A DNA stretch of 64,000 nucleotides, taken from contig CAVTQY010000001.1 of the NCBI GenBank assembly GCA_963736975.1, positions 3,100,001 through 3,164,000 of the forward strand, read 5' to 3'. The DNA is from CAVTQY01 sp963736975 (GTDB lineage Bacteria; Pseudomonadota; Alphaproteobacteria; Acetobacterales; Acetobacteraceae). The position numbers and the translations under genes were made by a program. Shown here in pieces: positions 16,450-26,514 of this stretch. Every line of letters starts with the position of its first letter. Within the stretch, counting starts at the first letter, position 1. The notes below the pieces were generated by a model. The model was not told where the DNA came from. It saw only the letters and a program-made list of their open reading frames with translations, and did not search any database.

Positions 16450-17425
16450 TCATTTCGCCGCGACCGCTCCGCGCGCCTGCAGCCCGGCGAGTACCAGGAT
16501 GCAGGCGACGAATATGTATTCGTAAAGCGCCGGCAGCCCGACCAGGACGATCACGTCATTGATCACCCCGATCACCAGCGCGCCGAGCGCGGCGCCGACG
16601 ATCGTGCCGCGCCCGCCGGTGAACGGGATGCCGCCCAGGATCACCGCGGCGATCGCCTCCAGCGAATAGCCCTGGCCGGTCAAAGGATAAACCGAGTTCC
16701 TGCCAGCTCGTGATCATGATTCCCGCCATCGCGGCGGCAAATCCCGATACCGCCAGCACGGCGAGTTTGACCTGGCCGGTGCGCAATCCCACCGCCCGCG
16801 CCGCATCCTCGTTCGATCCCGTCGCCTTGATCCATGCGCCGGCCGGGGTCAGCGATATCACCCCTTGCGCGATCAGCACGACAAGGAGCGCGATGATAAT
16901 AAGGGTCGGCATCCCATCGACGGTCCCCGCAATCCAGTCGAAACTGAATTCGCGCGGCGGATTGGCGGTATCGGGGCTGATATAGTTGCCGCCATTGAAC
17001 AGCAGCGCCACGCCGCGCAGGCCCCAATACGTCCCGAGCGTGACGATGAAGGACGGGATGCGCCCACGCGCGACCAGAAACCCGACCAGGCGTCCGCTCA
17101 GCGTCCCCGCCGCCAGCGTTATCAGGATCGCAGCGCCGCCCGGCACTCCCTGGATGACGAACAGCCATGCGAGCAACATGCCGGAAGCCGCGAGGACGCT
17201 TTCTACCCCGAGATCGATCATGCCGACCATGACGACGAAAGCCTCGCCGACGCTCGCCACGACAAGGAAGCTCGAGCTGGTCAGCAGCGCGGAAATGTTG
17301 CGCACGGTGAGGAACGACGATGAGCTGACACTGGCGGCGAGCCCAATAAGTATCAGGAAGCCAAGCGGCCGCCGTATCTGACCGGGCCGGCCGAACAGCC
17401 AGCGCCCGAGCCGCCGACCCCTCAC
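16450..17425 (-). pseudogene. Sugar-type ABC transporter permease (RbsC-like), frameshifted
   Basis: An inner-membrane permease of about 325 residues in the BPD_transp_2 family. The N-terminal frame (GTG 17425) covers most helices, with SSFLVVASVGEAFVVMVGM, GRIPSFIVTLGTYWGLRG and SNEDAARAVGLRTGQVK. The end, LTGQGYSLEAIAAVILGG then FTGGRGTIVGAALGALVIG, is in another frame; the shift is near 16683. It presumably belongs with the binding protein and ATPase at 12883-14660 but lies on the opposite strand, 9 bp downstream of glnD. An inversion or a separate promoter would be needed to express the set together. Confidence 0.8.
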
Positions 17426-17434
17426 TGGTTGCGC

Positions 17435-20200
17435 CTACCCCGCCGCCGCGCGCCGTCGCCGTCGCGGCGTGGGCAGCTCCGGGGCATCCTCGACGCTCGC
17501 CAGCGCCGCGAGCGACACCTCGCGCAACTGTCGCAATTTGCTTTCGTTCTCTACCTTCAGTCCGAACACATCCTTGACATAGAACACATCGACGGCCCGC
17601 ACGCCGTATGTGGTGACATGCGCTGAGGTGATCTGCAGCCCCTGCTCGCTGATCGCCGCCGTGACATCATGCAACAGGCCGGGACGGTCGCGCCCGTTCA
17701 CCTCGATCACCGTATGGGTATGCGACGCGCGGTTGTCGATCACCACGCGCGGCGGCACATGGATGGCATGCAGGCGCTTGCCGAGCAGGGTTTTCGACAA
17801 TTTATGGATTTCGGCGGCGAGCCTGATGCGTCCCGACAGCGCCTGCTCGATCAGCACCGACAGCCGGGCCAGCCGGTGTGGGGCGTCGAATGTCCCGCCG
17901 GCCGCATCCTGAATCCAGAACGTGTCCAACGCCATGCCATTGGTCATCGTATGGATGCGCGCATCGACGATCGACGCGCCCGCCACCGCGAGCGCTCCGG
18001 AAATCTTGCTGAACAGTCCGGCATGATCGGCGCAATACACCGTGACCTCGGTCACCGCGCGCGCCGGCAGCGGTTGCGTATCGACCGTGAGTGGCGCCTT
18101 CCGGTTCTCCGCCTCGCGCACCAGCCGGGCGTGCCGGGCATGCGTTTCAGGATCGAAGGAGAGCCAATAACCAGGATAACCCAGCGACGTGAATACCTCC
18201 ACCTCCGCCGGGGTCCAATCGGACAGGAGTGTCGCCGCGGCCTGCTTGGCGCGCGCTACGCGAGTGTCGCGCTCGGTGGTCGCCAGGCCCCCTTCCAGCA
18301 CCTCAGCGACCCGCTGGTAGAGCTCACGCAGCAAGGTGGCTTTCCAGCCATTCCACACCTTCGGCGAGACCGCCCGCATGTCGGAGACCGTGAGTACCAA
18401 CAGCAGCCGCAGCCGTTCCGGCGATTGAATAGTGTCGGCGAGGTCGAGTATCGTTTTCGGGTCGTCGATGTCGCGCTTGAAGGCGGTTTCGCTCATCAAC
18501 AGGTGGTGCAGCACCAGCCAGGAGACCGTCTCGGTCTCTTCCGCCGTCAGCCCCAGTTCGGGCCCCACCTGCGAAGCGATTTCCGCACCGAGCTCGGAAT
18601 GGTCGCCGCCCCGCCCCTTGGCGATGTCGTGCAACAGCAGAGCGAGATAGAGGGATCGGCGCGACTGGATGTGCTGAATAAGACCTGACGCGACTGGGGC
18701 GATCTCGTGCAGCTCCCCCCGTTCCAGCGTATTCAGTACCCGGATCGCCTCGATCGTGTGCTCGTCCACCGTGAACACGTGGTAGGTGTCGAACTGCATC
18801 TGACCGACGATGCGTGCCCAGTCGGGCAGGAAACGGCCGAGAAATCCCGTTTCGTTCATGATCGCCAGCCAACGGGCGCCGTCGGCATGTTCGCGGCGGC
18901 CGCAGAGCAGATCCATGAAAAGCCTGGCTGCTTCCGGATTGCCGCGCAGCTTAGTGGCGTTCCGTTCGTTGCGGACCAGCGACTGGATCGCCAGCGGATG
19001 CAGCGCCAGGCCGCGATTCCGCGCAAGCCGCAGGATGCGCAGCATCTGGACCGGCTCGACGTCGAAATCGCGCCCCGACAACGGCAACAGCTTGCCTTCC
19101 GCCAGGACGAAACCGGCCGAGACCAGCGTTTTGTCGGTCTCGGCTGCCAGGGCCGGCGGCCCGAGCGCGGCGCGCAGAATCGCCGGCTCCAGCACGCGGG
19201 TGAGCCGAACCACGTCGCGGGCTGTAAGGAAGTAATGGCGCATGAAGCGCTCGACGCCGTCCTGCTTTCCATGCCGCGTGTAGCCCATGCGGGCACCAAT
19301 CACCGGCTGCATGTCGAAAGTCAGACGTTCCTCGGGGCGTCCGGCGACGTAATGCAGATGGAACCGCACCGTCCAAAGGAACTGCCAGGACCGGCGGGCA
19401 TGCCTTGCTTCCATGGCCGAGAGCACGCCGGCGACGTCCGCCAGCTCTCCCATGGTTTGCGTGTCATAGACGTAGCGCGCAATCCAATAGAGCGTCTGCA
19501 GGTCGCGAAGGCCGCCACGGCCTTCCTTGATATTCGGTTCTACAACGAACGGAGATTCGCCAAACTTCTTGTGGCGGGCGTCGCGTTCCGCTTGCTTAGC
19601 CAGGATATACTCGCCCGGGGCAGCGCTCTTGCAAGCGGCGCGAAAACGGTCGTGAAACAATGCGAACAGCGCCGGGTCACCGGCCAGATGACGCGCATCG
19701 AGCAGCGACGTGCGGATCGTCGTGTCGCGCGCGCCCTCGCTCAGGCATTCCTCGATCGAACGCGTGGCGTGGCCCACCTTCAACCCGAGATCCCACAAGA
19801 AGTAGAGCATGTACTCGACGACCTGCAGCGTATGCGCCGCCGGCTTTTGCGCGGTGAGGAACAACAGGTCGATGTCGCTGAACGGCGCCAGAGTTCCGCG
19901 CCCGTAGCCTCCGGTGGCCGTGACGCTCAGGACTTCCGGCTCCCCCAGCGCGTCCGCCGCATGCTCGAACAGGGCAGTGATGAGCGCATCCGTCAGCCGC
20001 GCCAGCATCCGCGCCGCTTGCAATCCGGTGACGTGGTCCTGCTCGAACGCGTCCTGGACGTGGTGCTGGATATGAGCCAGATGACGGCGGAACGCACCGA
20101 GTGCCGCCTGCCGCGAGACCCCCGGCTGGGACGCAAGCCTTAGGCCCTCCGTCAATATGGCGGGCGTGGGGTCGGGGCTTTGCGGCGTCGGCGTCAACAT
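17435..20200 (-). CDS. glnD: Bifunctional PII uridylyltransferase / uridylyl-removing enzyme
   Basis: Senses glutamine and modifies PII proteins, setting nitrogen regulation. The 921-residue protein has the nucleotidyltransferase motif GGYGRGTLAPFSDIDLLFL at about 95-113, the HD hydrolase domain (LLLHDIAKGRGGDHSELG) at about 527, and two C-terminal ACT domains at about 717 (VTVYCADHAGLFSKISGAL) and 833 (VIEVNGRDRPGLLHDVTAA). Length and domain order match alphaproteobacterial GlnD. It starts 14 bp downstream of mutS on the same strand, a pairing seen in related genomes. Confidence 0.96.
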   Translation of the reverse strand: MLTPTPQSPDPTPAILTEGLRLASQPGVSRQAALGAFRRHLAHIQHHVQDAFEQDHVTGLQAARMLARLTDALITALFEHAADALGEPEVLSVTATGGYGRGTLAPFSDIDLLFLTAQKPAAHTLQVVEYMLYFLWDLGLKVGHATRSIEECLSEGARDTTIRTSLLDARHLAGDPALFALFHDRFRAACKSAAPGEYILAKQAERDARHKKFGESPFVVEPNIKEGRGGLRDLQTLYWIARYVYDTQTMGELADVAGVLSAMEARHARRSWQFLWTVRFHLHYVAGRPEERLTFDMQPVIGARMGYTRHGKQDGVERFMRHYFLTARDVVRLTRVLEPAILRAALGPPALAAETDKTLVSAGFVLAEGKLLPLSGRDFDVEPVQMLRILRLARNRGLALHPLAIQSLVRNERNATKLRGNPEAARLFMDLLCGRREHADGARWLAIMNETGFLGRFLPDWARIVGQMQFDTYHVFTVDEHTIEAIRVLNTLERGELHEIAPVASGLIQHIQSRRSLYLALLLHDIAKGRGGDHSELGAEIASQVGPELGLTAEETETVSWLVLHHLLMSETAFKRDIDDPKTILDLADTIQSPERLRLLLVLTVSDMRAVSPKVWNGWKATLLRELYQRVAEVLEGGLATTERDTRVARAKQAAATLLSDWTPAEVEVFTSLGYPGYWLSFDPETHARHARLVREAENRKAPLTVDTQPLPARAVTEVTVYCADHAGLFSKISGALAVAGASIVDARIHTMTNGMALDTFWIQDAAGGTFDAPHRLARLSVLIEQALSGRIRLAAEIHKLSKTLLGKRLHAIHVPPRVVIDNRASHTHTVIEVNGRDRPGLLHDVTAAISEQGLQITSAHVTTYGVRAVDVFYVKDVFGLKVENESKLRQLREVSLAALASVEDAPELPTPRRRRRAAAG

Positions 20201-20214
20201 TCGGGCAGACCGTA

Positions 20215-22860
20215 CTATGTCGCGGCATCGCCGGAAACCGGCAGCAGCGATTTCAGGCGGTACAGTGTCTCCAAAGCCTCGCGCGGGGTGAGGCGGTCCG
20301 GATCCAGCTCCATGAGGGTCGAAATCACCGGATCGGGTGCTGTTTCACATGGGGCGGCGTCACGATCAGGGGAGTCGGTACCGGCGAATAGCGGCAATGC
20401 GGCGAGCGGGCCTGCCGCCTGTTTTTCCAGCATCGCCAGCAGAGTCGCGGCGCGTCGGACCACCGGCGCGGGCACCCCGGCGAGCTCCGCGACATGCACG
20501 CCCCAGGACCGGCGGGCGGCGCCCTCGGCCACTTCATGCAGGAAAACCACGGCTTTCCGCCATTCCTTCACCCGCATGGTGTGCGGTTTCAGGCGCGGCA
20601 GCCGATCGGTCAGTTCGGCCAGTTCATGGAAATGCGTGGCGAAGATGGTGCGGCACGCGGCCGCGGAGTGCAGTGCTTCCAGCACCGCCCAGGCAATGGC
20701 GAGCCCATCGAGCGTGGCGGTGCCGCGCCCGATCTCATCCACCACCACCAATGAGCGCGGGCCCGCCTGATGCAGGATGGCAGCCGCTTCGGTCATCTCC
20801 ACCATGAAAGTGGAGCGACCGCGGGCGAGATCGTCGGCCGCGCCGACCCGACTGAACAGCCGGTCCACCGCGCCGATCCGGGCGGACTCGGCCGGGACCG
20901 GCAGGCCGGCCTGCGCGAGCACCACCGCCAAGGCGTTCTGCCGCAGATAGGTGGACTTCCCGGCCATATTCGGGCCCGTCAGCAGCAGAACCCGACGATC
21001 GGGGGACAGATCGCAATCGTTCGGAACGAAGGCGGAGCCTTTCTGTCCGGCCAGCGCGGCCTCGACCACCGGATGGCGCCCCGCCTTAATCAGGAACCCC
21101 GGGTCTTCAACCACGACAGGACGACACCAGGTCCCGCCCTGCGCCAGGCTGGCAGCGGACTGGGCAACATCGAGCAAAGCGAGCGCCTCCGCGCAGGACG
21201 CGAGCGGCTCAGCTTGATCGAGCGCGGTACGGACCAGACGGGCGAAGACTGCGCGCTCCCGGGTGGCGGTACGATCGGCCGCCTCCGTGATGCGGCGGTC
21301 GAGGTCGGACAGTTCGAGCGTGGTGAAGCGGGCGCCGTTGGCCATCCCCTGGCGGAGCGTCAGCTCCTTGTTCTCGCGGAGTTTCTCCACCGCGGGGGCG
21401 GGCGCTTCAATCACATAGCCAAGCTGCGCGTGATGGCGGATCTTCAGGCTGGCGACGCCGAAACGCTGTGCGTAATCGAGTTGCAGGGTGGCGATGACCC
21501 GGCGGCTATCATCCCGCAGGGCGCGCTCGGCATCGAGCTCAGGATCGAAGCCAGGCCGGATCACGTTGCCCTCTTCCAGCCGGAGCGGCGCGGGATCGGT
21601 CAGCGCGGCGGCAAGTGTCTGCTCCAGGGCGGGATCGGGGGACAGCGACACAAGAGTGCCGGCCAGCAGAGCCGGCAAAGAACCATCGAGCGCGGCGGCT
21701 GCGGTGCGGGCCGCACCGAGGCCGTCGCGCAACGCGGCAAGATCACGCGGGCCGCCGCGCCCCGCAGAAAGCCGGCCTAGCGCACGCGCTATATCCGGGG
21801 CGGTGCGCAGGGCGGAACGCAAGCGATCCGTCGTCTCGGGGTTCGCCCGCAGCCAGGACCAGGCGTCCTGGCGCCGGACAATCGTTGCGGGGTCGGTCAG
21901 CGGGGCCGAGAGCCAGGCAGCCAGCAGCCGGGCGCCAGGCGCGGTGACTGTGCGCTGCACCGTTGCAAGCAGGCAGTGTGGTCCGCCATCGCGGGCGCGC
22001 AGGATTTCCAGGCTCGCGCGGGTGGCGGCGTCCATCGCCAGTCGGCCGGTCTCGCCCTGCGGCACCGGACGGGAGAGCCGGGGCAGCGCACCCGCCCCGG
22101 TGGCGCGAACGTAATCGAGAGCGGTGGCGGCGGCGACCGCCTCGGCATCGGCGAACCTGCCGAAAGCATCGAGGCTGGCGACACCGAAAGCCTCCGCCAG
22201 ACGCCGGCGCGAGACAAGCGGGGGCGAAGCGACCGTTTCCGGGGCGCGCTTCGGCTCGTGATCTCCGAGCGCGAGGGTAACGGGCGCAAGTATCTCGGCT
22301 GGCTCGAGCCGGCCAAGCAGGGCAGGAAGGTCTTGTGGATTGAGGGCGGCGGTCTCGAACAGGCCCGTGGAGATGTCCAGCCAGGCAGCGCCGAGCCCAT
22401 CGCGATCCTGGGCGAGGGCGACCAGCAGGTTGGGCCGGCCGGGTTCGAGCAGCGAATCTTCGGTGATCGTGCCGGGGGTAATCAGGCGGACGACTTCGCG
22501 GCGGATCGGCGCTTTGCCGGTCCGCAGCTTGGGGTCTTCCATTTGCTCGGCCACGGCGACGCGAAACCCGCGGCGGATCAGTCGGGCGAGATAAGCCTCG
22601 GCGGCATGCACCGGGACGCCGCACATGGCGATGGGCTCACCGGCGTGCTCGCCGCGGGCGGTGAGCGCGATGTCCAGCGCGGCGGCGGCGGCTTCGGCGT
22701 CGGAGAAGAACAATTCGTAGAAATCGCCCATGCGGAAAAACACCAGCGCGTCGGGGTGACGCTCCTTGCAGGCGAACCATTGCGCCATCGCCGGGGAGGC
22801 GCGCGCTGCATCCCGGCCGGGCGGCGTGGGCGACTGTGTTTGGGAACGGGGAGCCGTCAT
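20215..22860 (-). CDS. mutS: DNA mismatch repair protein MutS
   Basis: Recognises mismatches and small loops and recruits MutL. The 881-residue protein has the mismatch-contact motif in domain I (FFRMGDFYELFF), the connector and lever domains, and the C-terminal ATPase with Walker A (TGPNMAGKSTYLRQ, about residue 630), FSRVGAADDLARGRSTFMVE, Walker B (LVVVDEIGRGT) and the ATHFHEL His motif. All core elements are intact. It is the first gene of a minus-strand group with glnD. The N-terminus has a short extension (QTQSPTPPGRDAARA) before the conserved start. Confidence 0.97.
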   Translation of the reverse strand: MTAPRSQTQSPTPPGRDAARASPAMAQWFACKERHPDALVFFRMGDFYELFFSDAEAAAAALDIALTARGEHAGEPIAMCGVPVHAAEAYLARLIRRGFRVAVAEQMEDPKLRTGKAPIRREVVRLITPGTITEDSLLEPGRPNLLVALAQDRDGLGAAWLDISTGLFETAALNPQDLPALLGRLEPAEILAPVTLALGDHEPKRAPETVASPPLVSRRRLAEAFGVASLDAFGRFADAEAVAAATALDYVRATGAGALPRLSRPVPQGETGRLAMDAATRASLEILRARDGGPHCLLATVQRTVTAPGARLLAAWLSAPLTDPATIVRRQDAWSWLRANPETTDRLRSALRTAPDIARALGRLSAGRGGPRDLAALRDGLGAARTAAAALDGSLPALLAGTLVSLSPDPALEQTLAAALTDPAPLRLEEGNVIRPGFDPELDAERALRDDSRRVIATLQLDYAQRFGVASLKIRHHAQLGYVIEAPAPAVEKLRENKELTLRQGMANGARFTTLELSDLDRRITEAADRTATRERAVFARLVRTALDQAEPLASCAEALALLDVAQSAASLAQGGTWCRPVVVEDPGFLIKAGRHPVVEAALAGQKGSAFVPNDCDLSPDRRVLLLTGPNMAGKSTYLRQNALAVVLAQAGLPVPAESARIGAVDRLFSRVGAADDLARGRSTFMVEMTEAAAILHQAGPRSLVVVDEIGRGTATLDGLAIAWAVLEALHSAAACRTIFATHFHELAELTDRLPRLKPHTMRVKEWRKAVVFLHEVAEGAARRSWGVHVAELAGVPAPVVRRAATLLAMLEKQAAGPLAALPLFAGTDSPDRDAAPCETAPDPVISTLMELDPDRLTPREALETLYRLKSLLPVSGDAAT

Positions 22861-22916
22861 GCCCCTGGTTTACACGGCGGCCTTACGCCCCGGCGAGGGC
22901 GCTACGGCCGGAGCGG

Positions 22917-23789
22917 TCAGCGCGTCCTGAACCGATAGCGGAACCGCTCGCCGTCGGCTTCCACCCGGCCTGCGGTCGGTGCCGGGAAGTGCACCGGCAG
23001 CACCAGTGTCTCGGTGTCCGCCACCTCGCCCAGGAATCGCCGGCGGGACTTCGCTGCCATCGCCGCGTCCCAGTCGAACACGGTGGACCAGTCGGGCTCC
23101 CGGCATTGCAGCGCGTGGTGCATCATGTCGCCCGTAACGACAGCGCGCATCCCGCCCGAGCGGATATTCACGCAGCAATGACAGGGTGAATGACCCGGCG
23201 TCGGCGTGAGCCAGGCGGTGTCGTCGAGCTGGAAATCGTCTTCGACGAGCAGCGCCTGGCCTGCTTCGACGACAGGCCGGCAGTTGAACCGCCAGACATT
23301 TCCGGGCGGGTTTTCGCCGCGTGCATCGGCGGCCTCCCACGCTTCGTATTCGCGGCGGTGGAACACGTATTTCGCCTTGGGGAAGGTCGGTACCCAGCGC
23401 CCGTTCTCCAGCCGTGTGTTCCACCCGCAATGATCGATATGCAGATGCGTGCAGAACACGTAGTCGATATCCGCGAAGCGCAGCCCGAGCGCATAAAACC
23501 CGTCGAGCCAGGGCTGTTTCGGGAAATCCATCGGCGCCGCGTAGCCCTTGTCCTCGCCGGTACAGGTATCGACCAGGATGGTGTGCCGCGGCGTCTGGAC
23601 GACGAATGTTTGATACGTGATCACCAGCCGGTTCGATGCAGCGTCATACACCAGCGGCCCAAGTTCGCTCAGATGCCGCCGCCCGATATCGGGGTCGTAG
23701 GCGGGAAACATGTCCTCCGGCCGGCGCCAGGGTCCGTCGCGTTCGATGATGCTGGTGATCGACACCTCGCCGATCCGGATCTCGTCCAT
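22917..23789 (-). CDS. Metallo-beta-lactamase-fold hydrolase
   Basis: A 290-residue MBL-fold enzyme with the zinc motif CTHLHIDHCGWN (HxHxDH), the later TPGHSPCHCCV and VTGDMMHHALQ His/Asp ligands, and a C-terminal LVLPVHFP His. The arrangement resembles lactonase/quorum-quenching and related cytoplasmic MBL hydrolases, but the substrate is unknown. The start is ATG 23789 (MDEIRIGEVSIT) with GGGAGGG upstream. A longer open frame to 24425 is antisense to the alpha/beta hydrolase gene and is not coding. It is divergent from that hydrolase with 174 bp between. Confidence 0.85.
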   Translation of the reverse strand: MDEIRIGEVSITSIIERDGPWRRPEDMFPAYDPDIGRRHLSELGPLVYDAASNRLVITYQTFVVQTPRHTILVDTCTGEDKGYAAPMDFPKQPWLDGFYALGLRFADIDYVFCTHLHIDHCGWNTRLENGRWVPTFPKAKYVFHRREYEAWEAADARGENPPGNVWRFNCRPVVEAGQALLVEDDFQLDDTAWLTPTPGHSPCHCCVNIRSGGMRAVVTGDMMHHALQCREPDWSTVFDWDAAMAAKSRRRFLGEVADTETLVLPVHFPAPTAGRVEADGERFRYRFRTR

Positions 23790-23963
23790 GTTTGTGCCCT
23801 CCCGCCGCGGCACCGAGCATAACAGGCGAGGCCTGCTGCTGTAACGACCGCGTGGAAAGCCGCGGCTGGTTGTCCCCGATGCAACGGAACGGGTCTTGCT
23901 GCGTTGCAGCAGTCCGGCAGGTCCACCCGGCCCCGCTCGGATCGCAGCACATAGGGCTTCATC

Positions 23964-25001
23964 ATGGATCTTTTCGGAGGCACACAGGACCCGTGGACCT
24001 GGCAGGCAATCCTGCTCCTCTGCGTCATCGTCCTCATTATCCTGGCGCTCGTGAACCTGGCCGTGGCACGCCTGGCAGAGCGGTGGAACCCGCCGAAGGG
24101 CGCTTTTCTCGACGTGGACGGGGTGCGGCTGCATTACAGCGACAGGGGCAGTGGGCAGGCGGTCCTGCTTATTCATGGCAATGCCGTGAGCGGGGACGAC
24201 TACAACACCAGCGGCGTCGCCGAGCGGCTGGTCGGGACCTGCCGCGTCATCATCTTCGACCGGCCCGGCTTCGGTTACAGCGAGCGGCCGCGCTGGCGTC
24301 CCTGGGCGGCGTTCGAGCAGGCCGAGCTGCTGCACAAGGCCTTGCAGCAGTTGGGGGTGGAGCGGCCCGTCGTCGTAGGCCACTCCTGGGGAACGCTGGT
24401 CGCCCTCGCCCTCGCCATCCGGCACCCGGCGGATACGCGCGGCCTTGTGCTGCTGTCCGGCTACTACTTTCCGGCCTTTCGCCTGGACGCGCTGATGGTT
24501 GCGCCGGTCGCGGTCCCCGTGCTTGGGGACATTCTGCGCTACACCATTTCGCCGATCTTCGGCTGGCTCACCATGCCGCTCACGAAGCGCGCCATGTTCG
24601 CGCCCGCGCCGGTCACGCCGCGATTCAAGGCCGAATACTCCTCGGCCATGGCGCTGCGGCCGTCCCAGATCCGGGCAACCTCCGAGGACGGCGCATGGAT
24701 GGTTCCGAGCGCGATGGGTCTGCAGGCCGATTACGGCGCGTTGTCGTTACCGGTGGCCATCATGGCGGGCGACGGCGATAAGATCGTCAGCCCCCGTCAT
24801 GCCGAGCGGCTGCGAGCGACGATTCCCGGCAGCAGCTTGCAGATCGTGGCGGGCGCCGGGCACATGGTCCACCACGTCGCAGCCGAACAGGTCATGGAGT
24901 GCGTTCTCGCGGTGGCCACGACGCGCGGGGCTCCAGCCGCTTTGGATGAGCGGCACTCCAGGGTCCAGGCATCCGCAGCGGGTGTGACCGAGACCGCGTA
25001 A
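23964..25001 (+). CDS. Membrane-anchored alpha/beta hydrolase
   Basis: A 345-residue protein with an N-terminal membrane helix (residues 13-35, QAILLLCVIVLIILALVNLA) and an alpha/beta-hydrolase domain. The oxyanion strand is VLLIHGNAVSG, the nucleophile elbow GHSWGTLVALALA gives Ser, the acid is likely the Asp in MAGDGDKIV, and the His is in GAGHMVHH. It is probably an esterase or epoxide/haloalkane-type hydrolase; the substrate is not evident. The C-terminal 30 residues are low-complexity. A palindromic repeat cluster begins 42 bp after the stop. Confidence 0.85.
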   Translation: MDLFGGTQDPWTWQAILLLCVIVLIILALVNLAVARLAERWNPPKGAFLDVDGVRLHYSDRGSGQAVLLIHGNAVSGDDYNTSGVAERLVGTCRVIIFDRPGFGYSERPRWRPWAAFEQAELLHKALQQLGVERPVVVGHSWGTLVALALAIRHPADTRGLVLLSGYYFPAFRLDALMVAPVAVPVLGDILRYTISPIFGWLTMPLTKRAMFAPAPVTPRFKAEYSSAMALRPSQIRATSEDGAWMVPSAMGLQADYGALSLPVAIMAGDGDKIVSPRHAERLRATIPGSSLQIVAGAGHMVHHVAAEQVMECVLAVATTRGAPAALDERHSRVQASAAGVTETA

Positions 25002-25042
25002 ACCGCGGCAGCCAGACTGATGGTTGCCGGCGGGGCTCCACG

Positions 25043-25166
25043 TTAGAGCGTGATCGCTTGAGGCGGACCCATCGGAAAGCGTAAATCACGCTCTCAAGCA
25101 AGAATTAGAGCGTGATCGCTTGAGGCGGACCCGTCGGAAAGCGTGAATCACGCTCTCAAACAAGAC
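25043..25166 (+). repeat. Two tandem 62-bp copies of a palindrome-containing repeat
   Basis: Units 25043-25104 and 25105-25166 differ at only a few positions. Each starts TTAGAGCGTGATCGCTTGAG and contains, about 40 bp on, the complementary ATCACGCTCTCAA, so each can fold into a hairpin. A related element follows immediately at 25167. They look like REP/BIME-type intergenic units. Confidence 0.85.
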
Positions 25167-25209
25167 TTAGAGCATGATCGCTTCGCCTACCAGAGCGATC
25201 ATGCTCTAA
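25167..25209. repeat. Perfect 16-bp-arm palindromic element
   Basis: TTAGAGCATGATCGCT and AGCGATCATGCTCTAA are perfect inverted arms around an 11-base loop (TCGCCTACCAG). A second copy with the same loop is at 34449-34487. It lies 12 bp before the start of the phosphatase-superfamily gene and may also end transcription from upstream. Confidence 0.9.
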
Positions 25210-25221
25210 GCTCCGACCGCC

Positions 25222-26514
25222 ATGCAACGCGCCGTCGTCGTCATGCTCGATGGGTTGCGCCGCGATTTCGTGGATGCGAACCGCACGCCGCGCCTTGCCG
25301 AATTCGCGGCACGGGCGGCGCGCTTTCCCGATTATCGCACGGCCTTCCCCTCCGCCACGCGCGCCGTCTCCGCAAGCTTCGCGACCGGCTGCCACCCGGC
25401 GCGGCACACGCTGCAAGGCAATGCGGTGGCGCTGCTGGAAAACGGCGCGCTCGTGCCGCACGATGTCGGCCGGCCGGATTTTCTCGCGCACAAGCGCGCG
25501 GTCACCGGCCAGGCGCTCGCGGTTCCCACCCTGGCCGAGCGTCTCGCCCCGCATGGCGGCGCCATCCTGTTCAACAACGTCTCGCCCGGCGCCGCCACCG
25601 CGCACGACCCCGATGCGCACGGCCATCTGTATCATCGCGTGGTGTCGCGCGGTCCCGCCGGCGCGCCGCTCGCCGATCCGCTGCGCGTCACGCTGGACGC
25701 GGCCGGCGACCGGGCGATGACCGAGCGCTTCATCGCCGAGGCGCTGCCGCGCCGGCCCGCCCTCGCAGTCCTGTGGCTCGGCGAACCGGACCACATCCAG
25801 CACGCGGTTCCGCTCGGCTCTCCCGAACATCTCGCCGTGCTGCGCGAGGCCGACCGCAATGCCGGGATGGTCATCGCCGCCGTGGACCGCCGACGCGCCG
25901 CCGGCGACGACATCATGCTGATCGTCGGTTCCGATCATGGCCACGAGACGGTCAGCGGCATCGTCGATGTGGAAGCCGAGCTGGTCGCCGCCGGGCTGAA
26001 GGACGGCGCGGACTCGACCGAGCTGCTCGCCCTGTCGAACGGCACCGCTTCGCTGATCTACCTGCATCCCGACCAGGAGAACCGCCGGGGGCGGCTGCAC
26101 GATTTTCTGCGCACGCGGCCATGGGCCGGCGTAGTCGTGCCGGAGCGGGAGCTGGGCCGCATCGGTCAGGCGCCGCATCACGCGCTCGCCTTCGCCGTGT
26201 CGCTGCAAGCGGACGCGACAGCGAATGAATACGGCATTCCCGGCGCCTCGCTTGCCGCGCTGCCGCGCTGGGACAAGAGCTGGCGGATCGGGTGCGGCCA
26301 GCATGGCGGGCTGGGCACCTACGAGCAATCGCCGCTGCTGATGATCGAGGGCGCCGGGTTCGCGCCCGGTGTCCGTCCCGACAAGGCGCATATCGTTGAC
26401 CTTGCCCCGACGATCCTGCGTCATCTCCAGCTCCCGGCGACCGGCATGGATGGACGCGCCTTGCCGGAGCGATCGGGCAACGCACTGCCAAACGGAGGTC
26501 CGCGCCATGAGTGA
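25222..26514 (+). CDS. Alkaline phosphatase-superfamily phosphodiesterase
   Basis: A 430-residue protein of the type I phosphodiesterase/nucleotide pyrophosphatase family. Motifs are VVVMLDGLRRDFV (metal Asp), the nucleophile region FPSATRAVSASFATG, WLGEPDHIQH and IVGSDHGHETVSG (metal Asp/His), and a late GQHGGLGTYEQSP His. No signal peptide is seen, so it may be cytoplasmic. It probably hydrolyses phosphodiesters or phosphonates. Its last codons overlap the start of the SMP-30 gene by 8 bp, suggesting joint function in a small catabolic unit. Confidence 0.85.
   Translation: MQRAVVVMLDGLRRDFVDANRTPRLAEFAARAARFPDYRTAFPSATRAVSASFATGCHPARHTLQGNAVALLENGALVPHDVGRPDFLAHKRAVTGQALAVPTLAERLAPHGGAILFNNVSPGAATAHDPDAHGHLYHRVVSRGPAGAPLADPLRVTLDAAGDRAMTERFIAEALPRRPALAVLWLGEPDHIQHAVPLGSPEHLAVLREADRNAGMVIAAVDRRRAAGDDIMLIVGSDHGHETVSGIVDVEAELVAAGLKDGADSTELLALSNGTASLIYLHPDQENRRGRLHDFLRTRPWAGVVVPERELGRIGQAPHHALAFAVSLQADATANEYGIPGASLAALPRWDKSWRIGCGQHGGLGTYEQSPLLMIEGAGFAPGVRPDKAHIVDLAPTILRHLQLPATGMDGRALPERSGNALPNGGPRHE

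Noticed and set aside
23964..24425. Extension of the MBL-fold gene to a 502-residue protein
   Set aside because: The extra part is antisense to the alpha/beta hydrolase gene; the ribosome binding site and conserved start favour 23789.
25043..25209. CRISPR array
   Set aside because: The repeats are tandem and palindromic with no unique spacers; no CRISPR array or cas gene was seen anywhere in the window.
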